A DNA stretch of 64,000 nucleotides from an uncultured Acetatifactor sp. GTDB taxonomy: Bacteria > Bacillota > Clostridia > Lachnospirales > Lachnospiraceae. The position numbers and the translations under genes are program-made. The notes under the pieces are model-generated. The model was not told the DNA's origin, did no database searches, and saw only the letters and a list, made by a program, of their open reading frames with translations. The DNA lies in the NCBI GenBank assembly GCA_910589035.1, contig CAJUSI010000056.1:1-64000 (forward strand). The letters run 5' to 3'. This document shows, in pieces, positions 42,973 to 52,237 of the stretch; the stretch's first letter is position 1; every line of letters begins with the position of its first letter.

Positions 42973-44634
42973 ATGAGCGAGACGGAATCCAGAAATTTCA
43001 TTGAACAGATTATTGAGAAGGATCTGGCAGAAGGAACCTGCGGGGCAATATGCACCCGCTTCCCGCCGGAACCCAACGGATATCTGCATATCGGCCATGC
43101 GAAGAGTATCCTTTTAAATTACGGGCTGGCGCAGAAATATCATGGGAAATTCAATATGCGTTTTGACGATACCAATCCCACCAAGGAGGATATCGAATTT
43201 GTAGAGTCCATCAAGGAAGATATTAAATGGCTTGGGGCAGACTGGGAGGACAGACTGTTCTTTGCCTCCGACTATTTCGGGCAGATGTATGAGGCGGCGG
43301 TTAAGCTGATTAAAAAGGGGAAGGCCTATGTGTCCGACCTTACCGCGGAGCAGATTAAGGAATACCGGGGCAGTCTCACCGAGCCGGGCAGGGACGATCC
43401 TTACCATACCCGCACGTCGGAGGAGAATCTGAGACTCTTTCAGGAGATGAAGGATGGAAAATACGGGGATGGGGAGAAGGTGCTTCGGGCCCGTATCGAC
43501 ATGGCCTCGCCCAATATCAATATGCGGGATCCTGTCATCTACCGTGTAGCCCATATGACCCACCACAATACAGGGGATGCATGGTGCATCTATCCCATGT
43601 ATGATTTCGCACACCCCATTGAGGACGCCATAGAGGGAGTCACCCATTCCATCTGTACGCTGGAATTCGAGGATCATAGGCCCCTTTACGACTGGGTGGT
43701 CAGGGAACTGGAATACCCCCATCCGCCCAAACAGATTGAGTTTGCAAAGCTCTACCTGAAGAATGTGGTGACGGGGAAGAGATATATCAAGAAGCTGGTG
43801 ACGGACGGCATTGTGGACGGCTGGGATGATCCAAGGCTGGTATCCATTGCGGCGCTTCGCAGGCGCGGCTTTACGCCGGAGTCCATTCAGAGATTTGTGG
43901 AGCTTTGCGGAGTGGCAAAGGCAAATTCCGTGGCGGATTACGCCATGCTGGAATACTGCATCCGTGAGGACCTCAAGACAAGAGCGCCTCGCATGATGGC
44001 GATTCTGGATCCTGTAAAGCTGATTATCGACAACTATCCGGAGGGAGAAAGCGAACTGCTGCCCGTGGCCAACAATCCGGAGAACGAGACGCTTGGCAGC
44101 AGGGAGGTACCCTTCGGCAGGGAGCTTTATATCGAGAGGGAAGACTTCATGGAGGAACCGCCCAGAAAATATTTCCGTATGTTCCCGGGGAATGAGGTGC
44201 GGCTGATGAATGCGTATTTCGTGAAATGCACCGGCTGTGTGAAGGATGAAGAGGGAAATATCACGGAGGTTCACTGCATCTACGATCCGGCCTCCAAGGG
44301 GGGCAACAGTCCGGACGGGCGCAAGGTGAAGGGTACCATCCACTGGGTGGCAGCCGGGACTGCCGTCTCCGCACAGGTCCGCCTGTATGAGAATATCATT
44401 GACGAGGAGAAGGGAGTATACAACGAGGACGGAAGCCTGAATTTAAATCCGGATTCTCTGACGGTATTAAAGAACTGCAGACTGGAGCCGGCATTTGCGG
44501 GAGCGGCGGCGCCGGCATATTATCAGTTTGTAAGGCAGGGGTTCTTCTGCGTGGACGCAAAGGACTCCCGGCCGGATGCACTTGTATTTAACCGTATCGT
44601 ATCGCTAAAAAGTTCTTATGTCCTTCCGAAATAA
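42973..44634 (+). CDS. glnS: Glutaminyl-tRNA synthetase
   Basis: 553 residues. Class I motifs: FPPEPNGYLHIGHAKS with the HIGH box at 39-42; the position of the second signature reads VVTGKRYIKKLV (T267-R270) rather than the usual VMSKR, keeping the lysine and arginine. The GlnRS-specific anticodon-binding beta-barrels follow. It charges tRNA-Gln in the cytoplasm. Many Firmicutes lack GlnRS and use GatCAB instead, though several clostridia carry one. Start follows CAGGACGGAGAA. It is expressed from its own promoter with a very short leader. Confidence 0.95.
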   Translation: MSETESRNFIEQIIEKDLAEGTCGAICTRFPPEPNGYLHIGHAKSILLNYGLAQKYHGKFNMRFDDTNPTKEDIEFVESIKEDIKWLGADWEDRLFFASDYFGQMYEAAVKLIKKGKAYVSDLTAEQIKEYRGSLTEPGRDDPYHTRTSEENLRLFQEMKDGKYGDGEKVLRARIDMASPNINMRDPVIYRVAHMTHHNTGDAWCIYPMYDFAHPIEDAIEGVTHSICTLEFEDHRPLYDWVVRELEYPHPPKQIEFAKLYLKNVVTGKRYIKKLVTDGIVDGWDDPRLVSIAALRRRGFTPESIQRFVELCGVAKANSVADYAMLEYCIREDLKTRAPRMMAILDPVKLIIDNYPEGESELLPVANNPENETLGSREVPFGRELYIEREDFMEEPPRKYFRMFPGNEVRLMNAYFVKCTGCVKDEEGNITEVHCIYDPASKGGNSPDGRKVKGTIHWVAAGTAVSAQVRLYENIIDEEKGVYNEDGSLNLNPDSLTVLKNCRLEPAFAGAAAPAYYQFVRQGFFCVDAKDSRPDALVFNRIVSLKSSYVLPK

Positions 44635-44707
44635 GTGTGAGGATTACCTTGTCTCGGCGGGAAATGGATAAAATCGACGCTGTATCCGGGCGGACAGGGA
44701 GGAAGGC

Positions 44708-45553
44708 ATGGGAATCTTTTCCGGTTTGAAGAATTTAGGGTTGGGCAATCTGGAGGGACTGAACCTTTTTGAGGATACTCAGAAGGAGACGGTAAAACGT
44801 GCGGCTTCCGTTCCGGCAGAGCCGCCGAAGCCCCAGGAAAAGGATCTGATTTACGACAGGTCCTTTTCCTGCCCGGTCTGTGACAGCTCCTTTACCGCAA
44901 AGATTATGAAGTCCAACAAAGCCAGGCTGATCGGTACGGATCCGGATCTGCGCGCCAGATACGAAGGGATCGATGCGGTAAAATATGATGTGGTCATGTG
45001 CCCGGTCTGTGCCTATGCGGCGCTGATTCGCTTTTTCCCGAATGTGACAACCAATCAGGCGAAGCTGATCAAGGAGAAAATCAGCCAGGTGGTGAGGCTT
45101 ACTCCCTATAACGGCGAGATATATAGCTACGAGGAGGCAATCGAACGATATAAGCTCGCTCTTGTGTGTGCTCTGGTAAAGCATTCCAAGTCAAGTGAGA
45201 AGGCTTATCTGTGTCTGAGAAATGCCTGGCTTCTGCGGGGATACGCGGAGAGCCTTAAGGAGGAGAATCCTGAGGATGCGCGGATCGCAGAACTGAAGGA
45301 TCAGGAGGAGGAGCTGCTGTCCAATGCCTATAAAGGCTTTAAGGATGCAAGGCAGTCGGAAAGCTTTCCCATATGCGGCATGAATACGGTTACCTTTGAT
45401 TATCTGCTTGCGGTGCTTGCCGTGCATTTTAAAGAATACGATATGGCGGGCAGACTTGTGGGAGCCGTCCTGATGTCCTCGGGCGCCAACGCCCGTATCA
45501 AGGACAGGGCCAGGGAGCTGAAGAACCAGATTGCCCAGGAGATGAAGAAGTAG
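44708..45553 (+). CDS. DUF2225-family protein
   Basis: 281 residues. After a ~45-residue variable N-terminus come two zinc-ribbon-like pairs, CPVCDSSFTAK (~57-60) and CPVCAYAALIRFFP (~98-101), which define DUF2225. The rest is helical with tetratricopeptide-like character (ERYKLALVCALVKHSKSSEKAYLCLR). No signal peptide. Function unknown in the literature I can recall; the zinc ribbon suggests nucleic acid or protein binding. The start follows GGGAGGAAGGC. It lies 73 bases after glnS and 18 bases before the MocR gene, so all three could be cotranscribed. Confidence 0.87.
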   Translation: MGIFSGLKNLGLGNLEGLNLFEDTQKETVKRAASVPAEPPKPQEKDLIYDRSFSCPVCDSSFTAKIMKSNKARLIGTDPDLRARYEGIDAVKYDVVMCPVCAYAALIRFFPNVTTNQAKLIKEKISQVVRLTPYNGEIYSYEEAIERYKLALVCALVKHSKSSEKAYLCLRNAWLLRGYAESLKEENPEDARIAELKDQEEELLSNAYKGFKDARQSESFPICGMNTVTFDYLLAVLAVHFKEYDMAGRLVGAVLMSSGANARIKDRARELKNQIAQEMKK

Positions 45554-45571
45554 AGCCTGCGGGGTATCGTT

Positions 45572-47170
45572 TTGAATGAAATAACATTTCAGCTGCAGAC
45601 GGACGGGCAGCGGTGTCTGTATGAACAGATTTACCAGCATATCAGAAAAGAAATCAGGGTCGGGAAGCTTCTTGCAGGCGAGAGGCTTCCCTCCACGCGC
45701 TTTTTGGCAGAATATCTGCAGGTGTCCAGGTGTACGGTGGATTATGCCTACGCCCAGCTTGTCAGTGAGGGGTATATAGAGTCAAAGCCCTGCAGGGGCT
45801 ATTTTGTCTGCCCTATAGAAGAGCTGCTGCAGCTGGAGGGGGAGGCTTTCGCACCGGGTTCGGAAGCGTATACGGCGGGAGCGGAAGGACATACGGCGGG
45901 CATGCAGAGGAATACTCCCATGCCGGGTTCGGAAGCGTATACGGCGGGAACGCAGGGGAAAGCTGCTATGCTGGAGGCGGAAACGGTTCCGGCAGGAGTA
46001 CAGGGAGGTCTGCAGGGGGCTTCCGGCGGCTCTGCAGACCTGGAGGAAACGCGGGCCAAAGGACAGGCCGGCGGCACGAAGGAGGACTTGCCGGAAATTG
46101 ATTTCTCGCCCTATGATATCGACATGTCAGTATTTCCCTTCAGCGTGTGGAAGAAAATCACAAAGAAGATTTTAACCTATGCCAACAGCGACCTCTTTGC
46201 AAGGGGGGAGTCGCAGGGAGATTATGAGCTGCGCAGTACTATCGGCAGATATCTGTACTCTTCCCGGGGAGTGAAATGCAGGCCGGAACAGATCATTGTG
46301 GGCGCCGGGAATGACTATCTGCTCCTGCTGCTGGAGAAGATACTGGGCAGAAATGTGCGCATCGCCATGGAAAATCCCACCTACAAGAGGTCTTACAGAC
46401 TGTTTCAGTCCTTTGCCTATCCTATCGTCACCGTGGATATGGACGGGTGGGGGATGCGGTCGGACAGGCTGGAGGAAGCGGGGGTCAGTGCCGCTTATGT
46501 GATGCCCTCCCACCAGTTTCCCACCGGCACGGTGATGCCCATCGGGCGGAGAATGGAGCTGTTAAAATGGGCGGACAGGCAGCCGGGCCGCTGCCTGATA
46601 GAGGATGATTACGACAGCGAGTTCCGGTTCCGGGGGAAGCCGGTTCCCGCGCTGCAGGCCTCGGACATGCACGGAAAGGTGATCTATGTGGGCACCTTTT
46701 CCAAGGCCATTGCGCCCGCCATCCGCATCAGCTTTATGGTGCTGCCGGACTCGCTGCTGGACAGATACAGAAGGGACTGCTCCTTTTATTCCTGCACGGT
46801 GTCACGCATCGATCAGAGCATACTGAACGAATTTATCCGGGACGGCTATTTTGAGCGTCATCTAAATAAAATGCGAAAAATATACCGGGCCAAGCATGAG
46901 CTGCTTCTGGAGTGCCTGCAGTCCATGAGGGAGGAGTTCGCCGTCTCGGGGGAAAATGCCGGACTGCATATGCTTCTGACGTCAAAGGCGGGAATTCCGG
47001 AAAGGACTCTGGTTCAAAGGGCGGCGGAGCAGGGAGTGAAGGTTTACGGTCTGTCGGAGAGTATGGTGGAGGATGCGCCGGACAGCGCCGCAGTACTTTT
47101 GGGCTTCGGGGGATTGTCCGGCGGGGAGATTGCAGAAGGGGTAAAGCGGCTGAAGAAGGCCTGGCTGTAA
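45572..47170 (+). CDS. MocR-type regulator (GntR HTH fused to aminotransferase)
   Basis: 532 residues from a TTG start. N-terminal winged helix of GntR type (~10-75, QIYQHIRKEIRVGKLLAGERLPSTR and SRCTVDYAYAQLVSEGYIE). The C-terminal ~350 residues are a class I aminotransferase fold with LIEDDYDSEFRF and the PLP lysine in VGTFSKAIAPAIR. Between them is an unusually long ~95-residue linker, rich in Ala/Gly/Glu and carrying repeats such as PGSEAYTAG. MocR proteins often control vitamin B6, GABA or amino-acid genes using PLP as the effector; the target here is not visible. A terminator closes the gene. Confidence 0.9.
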   Translation: MNEITFQLQTDGQRCLYEQIYQHIRKEIRVGKLLAGERLPSTRFLAEYLQVSRCTVDYAYAQLVSEGYIESKPCRGYFVCPIEELLQLEGEAFAPGSEAYTAGAEGHTAGMQRNTPMPGSEAYTAGTQGKAAMLEAETVPAGVQGGLQGASGGSADLEETRAKGQAGGTKEDLPEIDFSPYDIDMSVFPFSVWKKITKKILTYANSDLFARGESQGDYELRSTIGRYLYSSRGVKCRPEQIIVGAGNDYLLLLLEKILGRNVRIAMENPTYKRSYRLFQSFAYPIVTVDMDGWGMRSDRLEEAGVSAAYVMPSHQFPTGTVMPIGRRMELLKWADRQPGRCLIEDDYDSEFRFRGKPVPALQASDMHGKVIYVGTFSKAIAPAIRISFMVLPDSLLDRYRRDCSFYSCTVSRIDQSILNEFIRDGYFERHLNKMRKIYRAKHELLLECLQSMREEFAVSGENAGLHMLLTSKAGIPERTLVQRAAEQGVKVYGLSESMVEDAPDSAAVLLGFGGLSGGEIAEGVKRLKKAWL

Positions 47171-47250
47171 CATGAGGGAAGAGGGACGGAGAACCGGCGG
47201 TGAAGAAGGCCTGGCAGAGGCGGGAAAGCAGGAGAGCGGGACGGAAGAGA

Positions 47251-47275
47251 AAAAGCCGCTTACACAGCGGCTTTT
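47251..47275. terminator. Bidirectional terminator between convergent genes
   Basis: AAAAGCCGCT (47251-47260) pairs with AGCGGCTTTT (47266-47275); the A-rich left arm and T-rich right arm serve both strands. Confidence 0.85.
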
Positions 47276-47283
47276 AAGGGGTA

Positions 47284-47655
47284 TCAGTTATCCTGGATAG
47301 GGGGCTCTTCGTCGGAGCTGTCCTCTTCGTCAAAGAATTCCTCTACCGTCTCCTCGGCCTTCCCGGCGGCCTGCGCCACATGCTCCGCAAGGGGAGTGAA
47401 GGAGGAATCGGCAGCTTCGTCTTTTTCGCCGGCGGAATCCGTGCTTTCGGTATCTTCCGTCTTGGGTTCAGGATTCAGGGGAACATAATTGCTGGATTGC
47501 GTACAGGCGTTGTCCCTGCATTCGTCGAAATCATCATAATCCTCTTCCTCTGCATCCTGCGCAGCGTCCCTTTTCTTCAGTAAATAGCAGATTGCGCCGA
47601 CAGCAGAACCGATTGCGGCAGTGAACAACAAAACTTTTCCAAATTTTTTAGCCAT
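47284..47655 (-). CDS. Small acidic protein with N-terminal membrane helix
   Basis: 123 residues. An N-terminal hydrophobic helix (VLLFTAAIGSAVGAICYLL, ~9-27) is followed by a basic KKRDA and then a very acidic, disordered tail (DAEEEDYDDFDECRDNAC and FFDEEDSSDEEPPI). This arrangement resembles YtxH-like proteins, which have a glycine-rich helix then a soluble charged segment, but it is not a clear match. The tail should face the cytoplasm by the positive-inside rule. The start follows GAAAGGAGTCACCC; a longer upstream frame is antisense to the TetR gene and is rejected. Function unknown. Confidence 0.78.
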   Translation of the reverse strand: MAKKFGKVLLFTAAIGSAVGAICYLLKKRDAAQDAEEEDYDDFDECRDNACTQSSNYVPLNPEPKTEDTESTDSAGEKDEAADSSFTPLAEHVAQAAGKAEETVEEFFDEEDSSDEEPPIQDN

Positions 47656-47716
47656 GGGTGACTCCTTTCGATTGGGGTAATTTGGTTTTTTGTACCAATT
47701 TGATATTAATACTATT

Positions 47717-47746
47717 TTGCAAAATTGAAAAGAGAATATGCATAAT
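47717..47746 (+). promoter_or_regulatory. Promoter of the TetR gene
   Basis: TTGCAA (47717-47722), 18-base spacer, CATAAT (47741-47746) in the divergent gap between the acidic-protein and TetR genes. Confidence 0.5.
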
Positions 47747-47802
47747 TTTACTAAAAATTTATAAAGCGCCCGGATGTAGGAAGCAAATAAGGAGCAAGAT
47801 AC

Positions 47803-48408
47803 ATGAACAGCAAATTTTTTGACCTGAAAAAGGAGAAGCAGGACAGGATGATCAACGCGGCACTGAAGATTTTTGCGATTCAGGGCTACCGCCATGGCAG
47901 CACGGATGATATCGTGAGGGAGGCCGCTGTCAGCAAGGGACTGCTCTTCCATTATTTTGGCAGCAAGCTGGGGGTTTACTGTTTTATCTATGACTATAGC
48001 GTCAGGTTCATGAATCTTGAGCTGCGCTCTACGGTAAATTCCGGTGAAACAGAGCTTTTTGCGGTGATGAAGCAGATAGAGTGCGCCAGGATGCATGCCA
48101 TGAAGGGATACCCCTATATGCAGCAGTTTCTGAACCGTTCGCTGTCGGAGGATTCCTATGAGGCGCTGGCGTCCGTGGAGACGAAGCGCAGTACGCTGGA
48201 GGAGACCTATGCGGGCATAGACGCGCAGATCGATTACGCCGCCCTGCCCGAAGGGGTGGACGGCCTGAAGCTGCGGAAAATGTTGGATTTCACCATTAAG
48301 GGGCTGATGACGGAACGCTTTCAGGAAGCCTCCTTTCAGCCGGAAATGCTCTATGAGGAAATCTGTGATTACCTGGATATGACAAGGACAATCGTGTACC
48401 GCCGGTAA
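47803..48408 (+). CDS. TetR/AcrR-family transcriptional regulator
   Basis: 201 residues. The N-terminal helix-turn-helix is clear at ~12-50 (RMINAALKIFAIQGYRHGST, then DDIVREAAVSKGLLFHYFGSK). The C-terminal ligand-binding and dimer domain is variable, with no effector hint. It usually represses a nearby gene; the divergent small acidic membrane protein is the closest candidate, and the shared gap of about 150 bases is suitable. The start follows AATAAGGAGCAAGATAC. Confidence 0.9.
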   Translation: MNSKFFDLKKEKQDRMINAALKIFAIQGYRHGSTDDIVREAAVSKGLLFHYFGSKLGVYCFIYDYSVRFMNLELRSTVNSGETELFAVMKQIECARMHAMKGYPYMQQFLNRSLSEDSYEALASVETKRSTLEETYAGIDAQIDYAALPEGVDGLKLRKMLDFTIKGLMTERFQEASFQPEMLYEEICDYLDMTRTIVYRR

Positions 48409-48493
48409 TAGCGCGGAGTCTGATTCCGCACCCCCCCGGACTTTCATGCAGGCGCAGCCCGGATGCCTGGGAGGTACAACGGCTGCGGAGCCG

Positions 48494-49252
48494 CTATTTG
48501 CTCATTTTATAAGGGGCATCCGCCGGGTAGCCGCCCTTGAGCTTCTGCATGCCCCGCTGGATGGAATCCCGGGAATTTCTCCAGTCGGCATCCTTGTTGC
48601 GGTAATCGAATTTCTCCACCATCCAGGAGACATCCTCAGCCAGGCGCTCCATATTGCGCTCCATCAGAGGAAGCAGGATGCTGTAGAAGTCTTCTCTTGC
48701 ATTGTTGGAAAGCCTGGTGTCCGCGGCCTCGCATAAGTCTCCGAAGTGGTGGAGGCAGAAGCCCCTGCCTTCCGTGATTTTCCTGCGAAAGTCTGCGTCC
48801 TGGTTCCACAGGTAGAAAAAGGTATCCATGTATCTGGCGTAGGTCTCTTTAAAATGATCGCAGATATAGCAGGAAGCCTCCTTTTTATGTACCCACATGC
48901 TGAGGGCATTGGTATTCTCGGGCCTGCGCAGCTTGTCCTTCAAGGAAAGCCTGGCGGGTTTAAATCGGGCGAATTCTTCCTTCATCTCGCCGATTACCTT
49001 CCGATAATGGGTCTTCAGAATCCATGCATTGCCCAAGGCGTTGCCGTAGGCAAACATTTTCTGGAAATGCTGTCTGCAGAAACCGGCTTTGTCCGTCATT
49101 TCACGGATATCGGCCTCCATATAGGAAGAGCCGCTGCCCAGTACAAAGTCCAGCAGATCCTGTTCCACGCTTCTCTCGATAAAGCAGAAGGGGCATTCGT
49201 CACCGGCGTTTACCGCATCATTTAAGGGAATTGTGTATAGCTGTTCTTTCAT
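48494..49252 (-). CDS. DUF6062-family cysteine/histidine-rich protein
   Basis: 252 residues. Four regularly placed Cys/His motifs stand out: CPFCFIE (C20, C23), CRQHFQKMF, CYICDHFKETY and CLHHFGDLCE, which together look like two metal-binding CxxC...CxxH sites. The rest is helical. I recognise the pattern as DUF6062, common in Clostridia and without a known role. No signal peptide or membrane helix, so it is cytoplasmic. The start is preceded by GAGAGGAATCGGC. It is convergent with the TetR gene and divergent from the MBOAT gene. Confidence 0.82.
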   Translation of the reverse strand: MKEQLYTIPLNDAVNAGDECPFCFIERSVEQDLLDFVLGSGSSYMEADIREMTDKAGFCRQHFQKMFAYGNALGNAWILKTHYRKVIGEMKEEFARFKPARLSLKDKLRRPENTNALSMWVHKKEASCYICDHFKETYARYMDTFFYLWNQDADFRRKITEGRGFCLHHFGDLCEAADTRLSNNAREDFYSILLPLMERNMERLAEDVSWMVEKFDYRNKDADWRNSRDSIQRGMQKLKGGYPADAPYKMSK

Positions 49253-49557
49253 GCCGATTCCTCTCTGTCCGTTTTGCGGACCTTAATGCAATGTTTTCCA
49301 CAGTGATTCTCCGGATATCCGGCCGCCGTGTCCCTGCATGGAAGGGAAGCGGCTGACGGAGCTGCCGGGAACTGTGGAGAGGCGTTCAAACCGTCAAGGA
49401 TAGTGTACAATATTTTTTACGAAATTGCTACACCTTTGTAACAAATGAAAATTTAAAATTTAAGATTTTTTAAGTTGTAAAGTGGACAAAGTAAGGATAT
49501 TATATTGTATATGAAGTGTGTATATTATATATGAAGTAACGAAAGATGTGATGACTC
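49253..49557. other. AT-rich divergent intergenic region
   Basis: No gene. It contains the promoters of the DUF6062 gene (minus) and of the MBOAT gene (plus). Near the latter, TGGACA around 49473 is followed 17 bases later by TGTATA, and the decamer TATATGAAGT occurs twice 20 bases apart (49508 and 49528). None of these sites is certain. Confidence 0.45.
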
Positions 49558-50943
49558 TTGATTTTCAGCAGTGTAGAATTTCTGCTCTATTTTCTGCCGC
49601 TTTTTTTGCTTCTGTATGCTTTGACTCCCAAAAGGCTGAAAAATGTGACACTTTTGTCAGGAAGCCTTATTTTTTATGCCCTTGGGGAGCCAAAGTACCT
49701 GGTCATACTCATGTTGTCCGTATTGATCAATTATTTCTTCGGGCGGCATCTGGTGCGGGCAGCAGGGAAGAACGGCAGTGAAGAAAACAAAATAAAATTG
49801 AATAAGAGACGAGGAGGCGTATTTGCCCTGGCGCTTGTATTTAATTTGGGTCTTTTGGCGTTTTTTAAATACGGAGCGGGGAAAGCCGACCTTCCCATGG
49901 GAATCAGCTTTTATACTTTTCAGATTTTGTCCTGGCTGATCGACGGATACCGGGAGAAACAGAAAAGGGAGGTATCCTTCTTGAACTTTGCCGCCTATGT
50001 GACCATGTTTCCTCAGCTGCTTTCCGGTCCGCTGGTGCCGTACGGGGAGCTGGAGAAGCCCCTGAAGAGCAGGGAATTTACCGCCGGGAATCTGCAGGAG
50101 GGACTGAAGATATTTGCCCTGGGCCTGGCGGGGAAGGTGCTTTTGGCGGATCGGATCGGCCTGCTGTGGCAGGAGGTGCAGGTCACGGGCTTTGAAAGCA
50201 TTTCCGCGCCGCTGGCCTGGATGGGTGCTCTTTCCTACTCCCTGAAAATTTACTTTGATTTCAGCGGTTATTCCCTGATGGCGATGGGCGTGGGCAGGAT
50301 GCTGGGCTTTGAGCTGCCGGAGAATTTCAATCTCCCCTATATGGCCGCTTCTGTCAGGGAGTTTTACCGCAGATGGCATATCACCCTGGGCAGGTGGTTC
50401 TGCAAATATGTCTACATCCCTTTAGGGGGGAACCGCAGGGGCGAGCTTCGGACAGTCTGCAACCTTCTGGCAGTATGGTTTCTGACGTCCCTGTGGCATG
50501 GAAGCACGGCGAATTTCCTGATCTGGGGAATGTTTCTGTGGCTTGCCATTGTAATTGAGAGGCAGCTGGAGGCGCTGGGCGTCAGCGCGCATCTGAAAAA
50601 GGGACGGGCAGGCTCCTGTGCCATCTCTATATGGGCGTTCATCCCGATTACCTGGGTCTGCTTTGCCGTCACGGATGTGGAGCAGCTGCAGATTTATCTG
50701 GGCAGGATGTTCGGCTTGCTGCCCGGCATAAATGTAAGTGCACAGGACTGGCTCCGTGCCCTGAAGGATTACGGTATGCTGTTTTTGGGGTGCGCGCTTG
50801 CCTGTACTTCCCTGCCCAGGAAGCTGTTTGGGAGGTTTAAGGATACGCTGATAGGAGGGATTCTGCTGGCGGCGCTGTTCTGGTTCTGTATCTGGAGACT
50901 GCAGCGGGAGGGCCTGAATCCGTTTATGTATCTGCAGTTCTGA
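49558..50943 (+). CDS. MBOAT-family O-acyltransferase (AlgI/DltB-like)
   Basis: 461 residues, about ten membrane helices. It starts at a TTG (M)IFSSVEFLLYFLP, matching the family's usual FSS N-terminus; the ribosome binding site is weak. The catalytic histidines are H274 in REFYRRWHITLGRW and H314 in LTSLWHGSTANFLIWG. MBOAT proteins of this class move an acyl (usually acetyl) group across the membrane for polysaccharide or wall modification. The SGNH-fold protein next door (128 bases downstream) is the expected partner that places the acetyl on the outer glycan. Confidence 0.92.
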   Translation: MIFSSVEFLLYFLPLFLLLYALTPKRLKNVTLLSGSLIFYALGEPKYLVILMLSVLINYFFGRHLVRAAGKNGSEENKIKLNKRRGGVFALALVFNLGLLAFFKYGAGKADLPMGISFYTFQILSWLIDGYREKQKREVSFLNFAAYVTMFPQLLSGPLVPYGELEKPLKSREFTAGNLQEGLKIFALGLAGKVLLADRIGLLWQEVQVTGFESISAPLAWMGALSYSLKIYFDFSGYSLMAMGVGRMLGFELPENFNLPYMAASVREFYRRWHITLGRWFCKYVYIPLGGNRRGELRTVCNLLAVWFLTSLWHGSTANFLIWGMFLWLAIVIERQLEALGVSAHLKKGRAGSCAISIWAFIPITWVCFAVTDVEQLQIYLGRMFGLLPGINVSAQDWLRALKDYGMLFLGCALACTSLPRKLFGRFKDTLIGGILLAALFWFCIWRLQREGLNPFMYLQF

Positions 50944-51071
50944 ACCTGACCTGCATATGCCGGAACCGAAATTCTGCCGGAATGTGCGGAATTTCGCCGT
51001 ATCGTCTTACGCGGAAATGCCCGGCGGAATCTGACAAAAGATATTTGAGAAACGAAAAGCAGGTGAATGCC

Positions 51072-52112
51072 TTGAAATGGATAAAGAATAGATTATACTT
51101 GTTTTTGTTCCTGGGAATGGGAATTGTATATTTGTCCTGTGTGGATAAATGGCAGGTGTACGCCACAGCGCTGGAGCAGATCAAGAGCTGGAGCCAGGCG
51201 GCGGGTCCGTCCCTGGAGAATGGGAGCGAAAGCACAGACGGAGAAGCCGGGCCTTCCCACAGCGAAAATCATGAGGGGAATTCATCCCCGGAGGAGAATC
51301 CCGGGGACGGAAGCGGAGAGAGCGCGGAGCCGGAGGGAAGCATGCCCGGGGAAAGCCAGACGCCGCCGGAAGGAAGCGTGTCCGGGGAGAGCCAGATGCC
51401 GCCGGAAGGAAGTGTGCCCGGGGAAAATGTGGCAGGAGAGAGCATGGAGCCCTCGGAGGGAGAACCCTCCGCCAGCGGGGAAGCTTCCGGGGAGGAGAAT
51501 GGCGGAGAACCGGTGTACAATACTGTGGAGGACGATTACTTTGCGGACGCCGTGTTTATCGGAGACTCCAGAACCGTGGGGCTGTTTGAATACGGCGGAC
51601 TGGAGGAGATTACCGCCTTCTATGCTTCCAAGGGGCTGACCGTGTATAAAATGTTTGACTCCCCCATTGTGTCCGTCCCGGAGCAGAGGGATAAAATCAC
51701 TATAGAAGAAGCCCTGCAGACCAACAGCTTTGCCAAGATCTATCTGATGATCGGCATCAACGAAATGGGCACGGGAACGGTGGACAGCTTTATGGAAAAA
51801 TATCAGGAAGCTGTAGCCCATCTTCAGGAACTGCAGCCGGATGCGATTATCTACCTGCAGGCCATTATCAGGGTGACTGCAGAGCGTTCTGCCAAGGGTG
51901 ACTATATTCACAATGAGGGGATCCAGGAGCGCAATGAGAGGATTGCCCAGCTTGCGGATAACAAAAAGATATTTTTCCTGGATGTGAATCCGCTTATATG
52001 CGACGAGAACGGGGGAATGATACCTGAGTACACCTTTGACGGGGTGCATCTGAAGGCGAAATACATTGAGATCTGGAAGGATTATCTAAAGTCTCATGCA
52101 ATATTTCCTTGA
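51072..52112 (+). CDS. Membrane-anchored SGNH/GDSL hydrolase, partner of the MBOAT protein
   Basis: 346 residues from a TTG start behind AGGTG; a GTG three codons earlier is an alternative. One N-terminal helix (LYLFLFLGMGIVYLSCV) anchors it outside. Residues ~35-150 are a Pro/Glu/Gly/Ser linker with repeats such as PPEGSVPGE. The SGNH domain (~155-346) has S166 in FIGDSRTVG, GINEMGTG as block III and D323/H326 in FDGVHL, so the catalytic triad is complete. It probably transfers or removes acetyl groups on a surface glycan, taking them from the MBOAT protein. A terminator follows at once. Confidence 0.88.
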   Translation: MKWIKNRLYLFLFLGMGIVYLSCVDKWQVYATALEQIKSWSQAAGPSLENGSESTDGEAGPSHSENHEGNSSPEENPGDGSGESAEPEGSMPGESQTPPEGSVSGESQMPPEGSVPGENVAGESMEPSEGEPSASGEASGEENGGEPVYNTVEDDYFADAVFIGDSRTVGLFEYGGLEEITAFYASKGLTVYKMFDSPIVSVPEQRDKITIEEALQTNSFAKIYLMIGINEMGTGTVDSFMEKYQEAVAHLQELQPDAIIYLQAIIRVTAERSAKGDYIHNEGIQERNERIAQLADNKKIFFLDVNPLICDENGGMIPEYTFDGVHLKAKYIEIWKDYLKSHAIFP

Positions 52113-52146
52113 CGAATGAGTGCTTAAACATTATGATAATGGTCGG

Positions 52147-52178
52147 GGCTGCCGGTATTCTGATGCGGCAGCCTTTTC
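52147..52178 (+). terminator. Terminator after the MBOAT/SGNH pair
   Basis: GGCTGCCG (52147-52154) pairs with CGGCAGCC (52166-52173), followed by TTTT. Confidence 0.75.
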
Positions 52179-52237
52179 CATAAAATCAAATCATGCCGGA
52201 GGAATAAGAGCTCCGGCAGATACAGGAGGATGAATTC

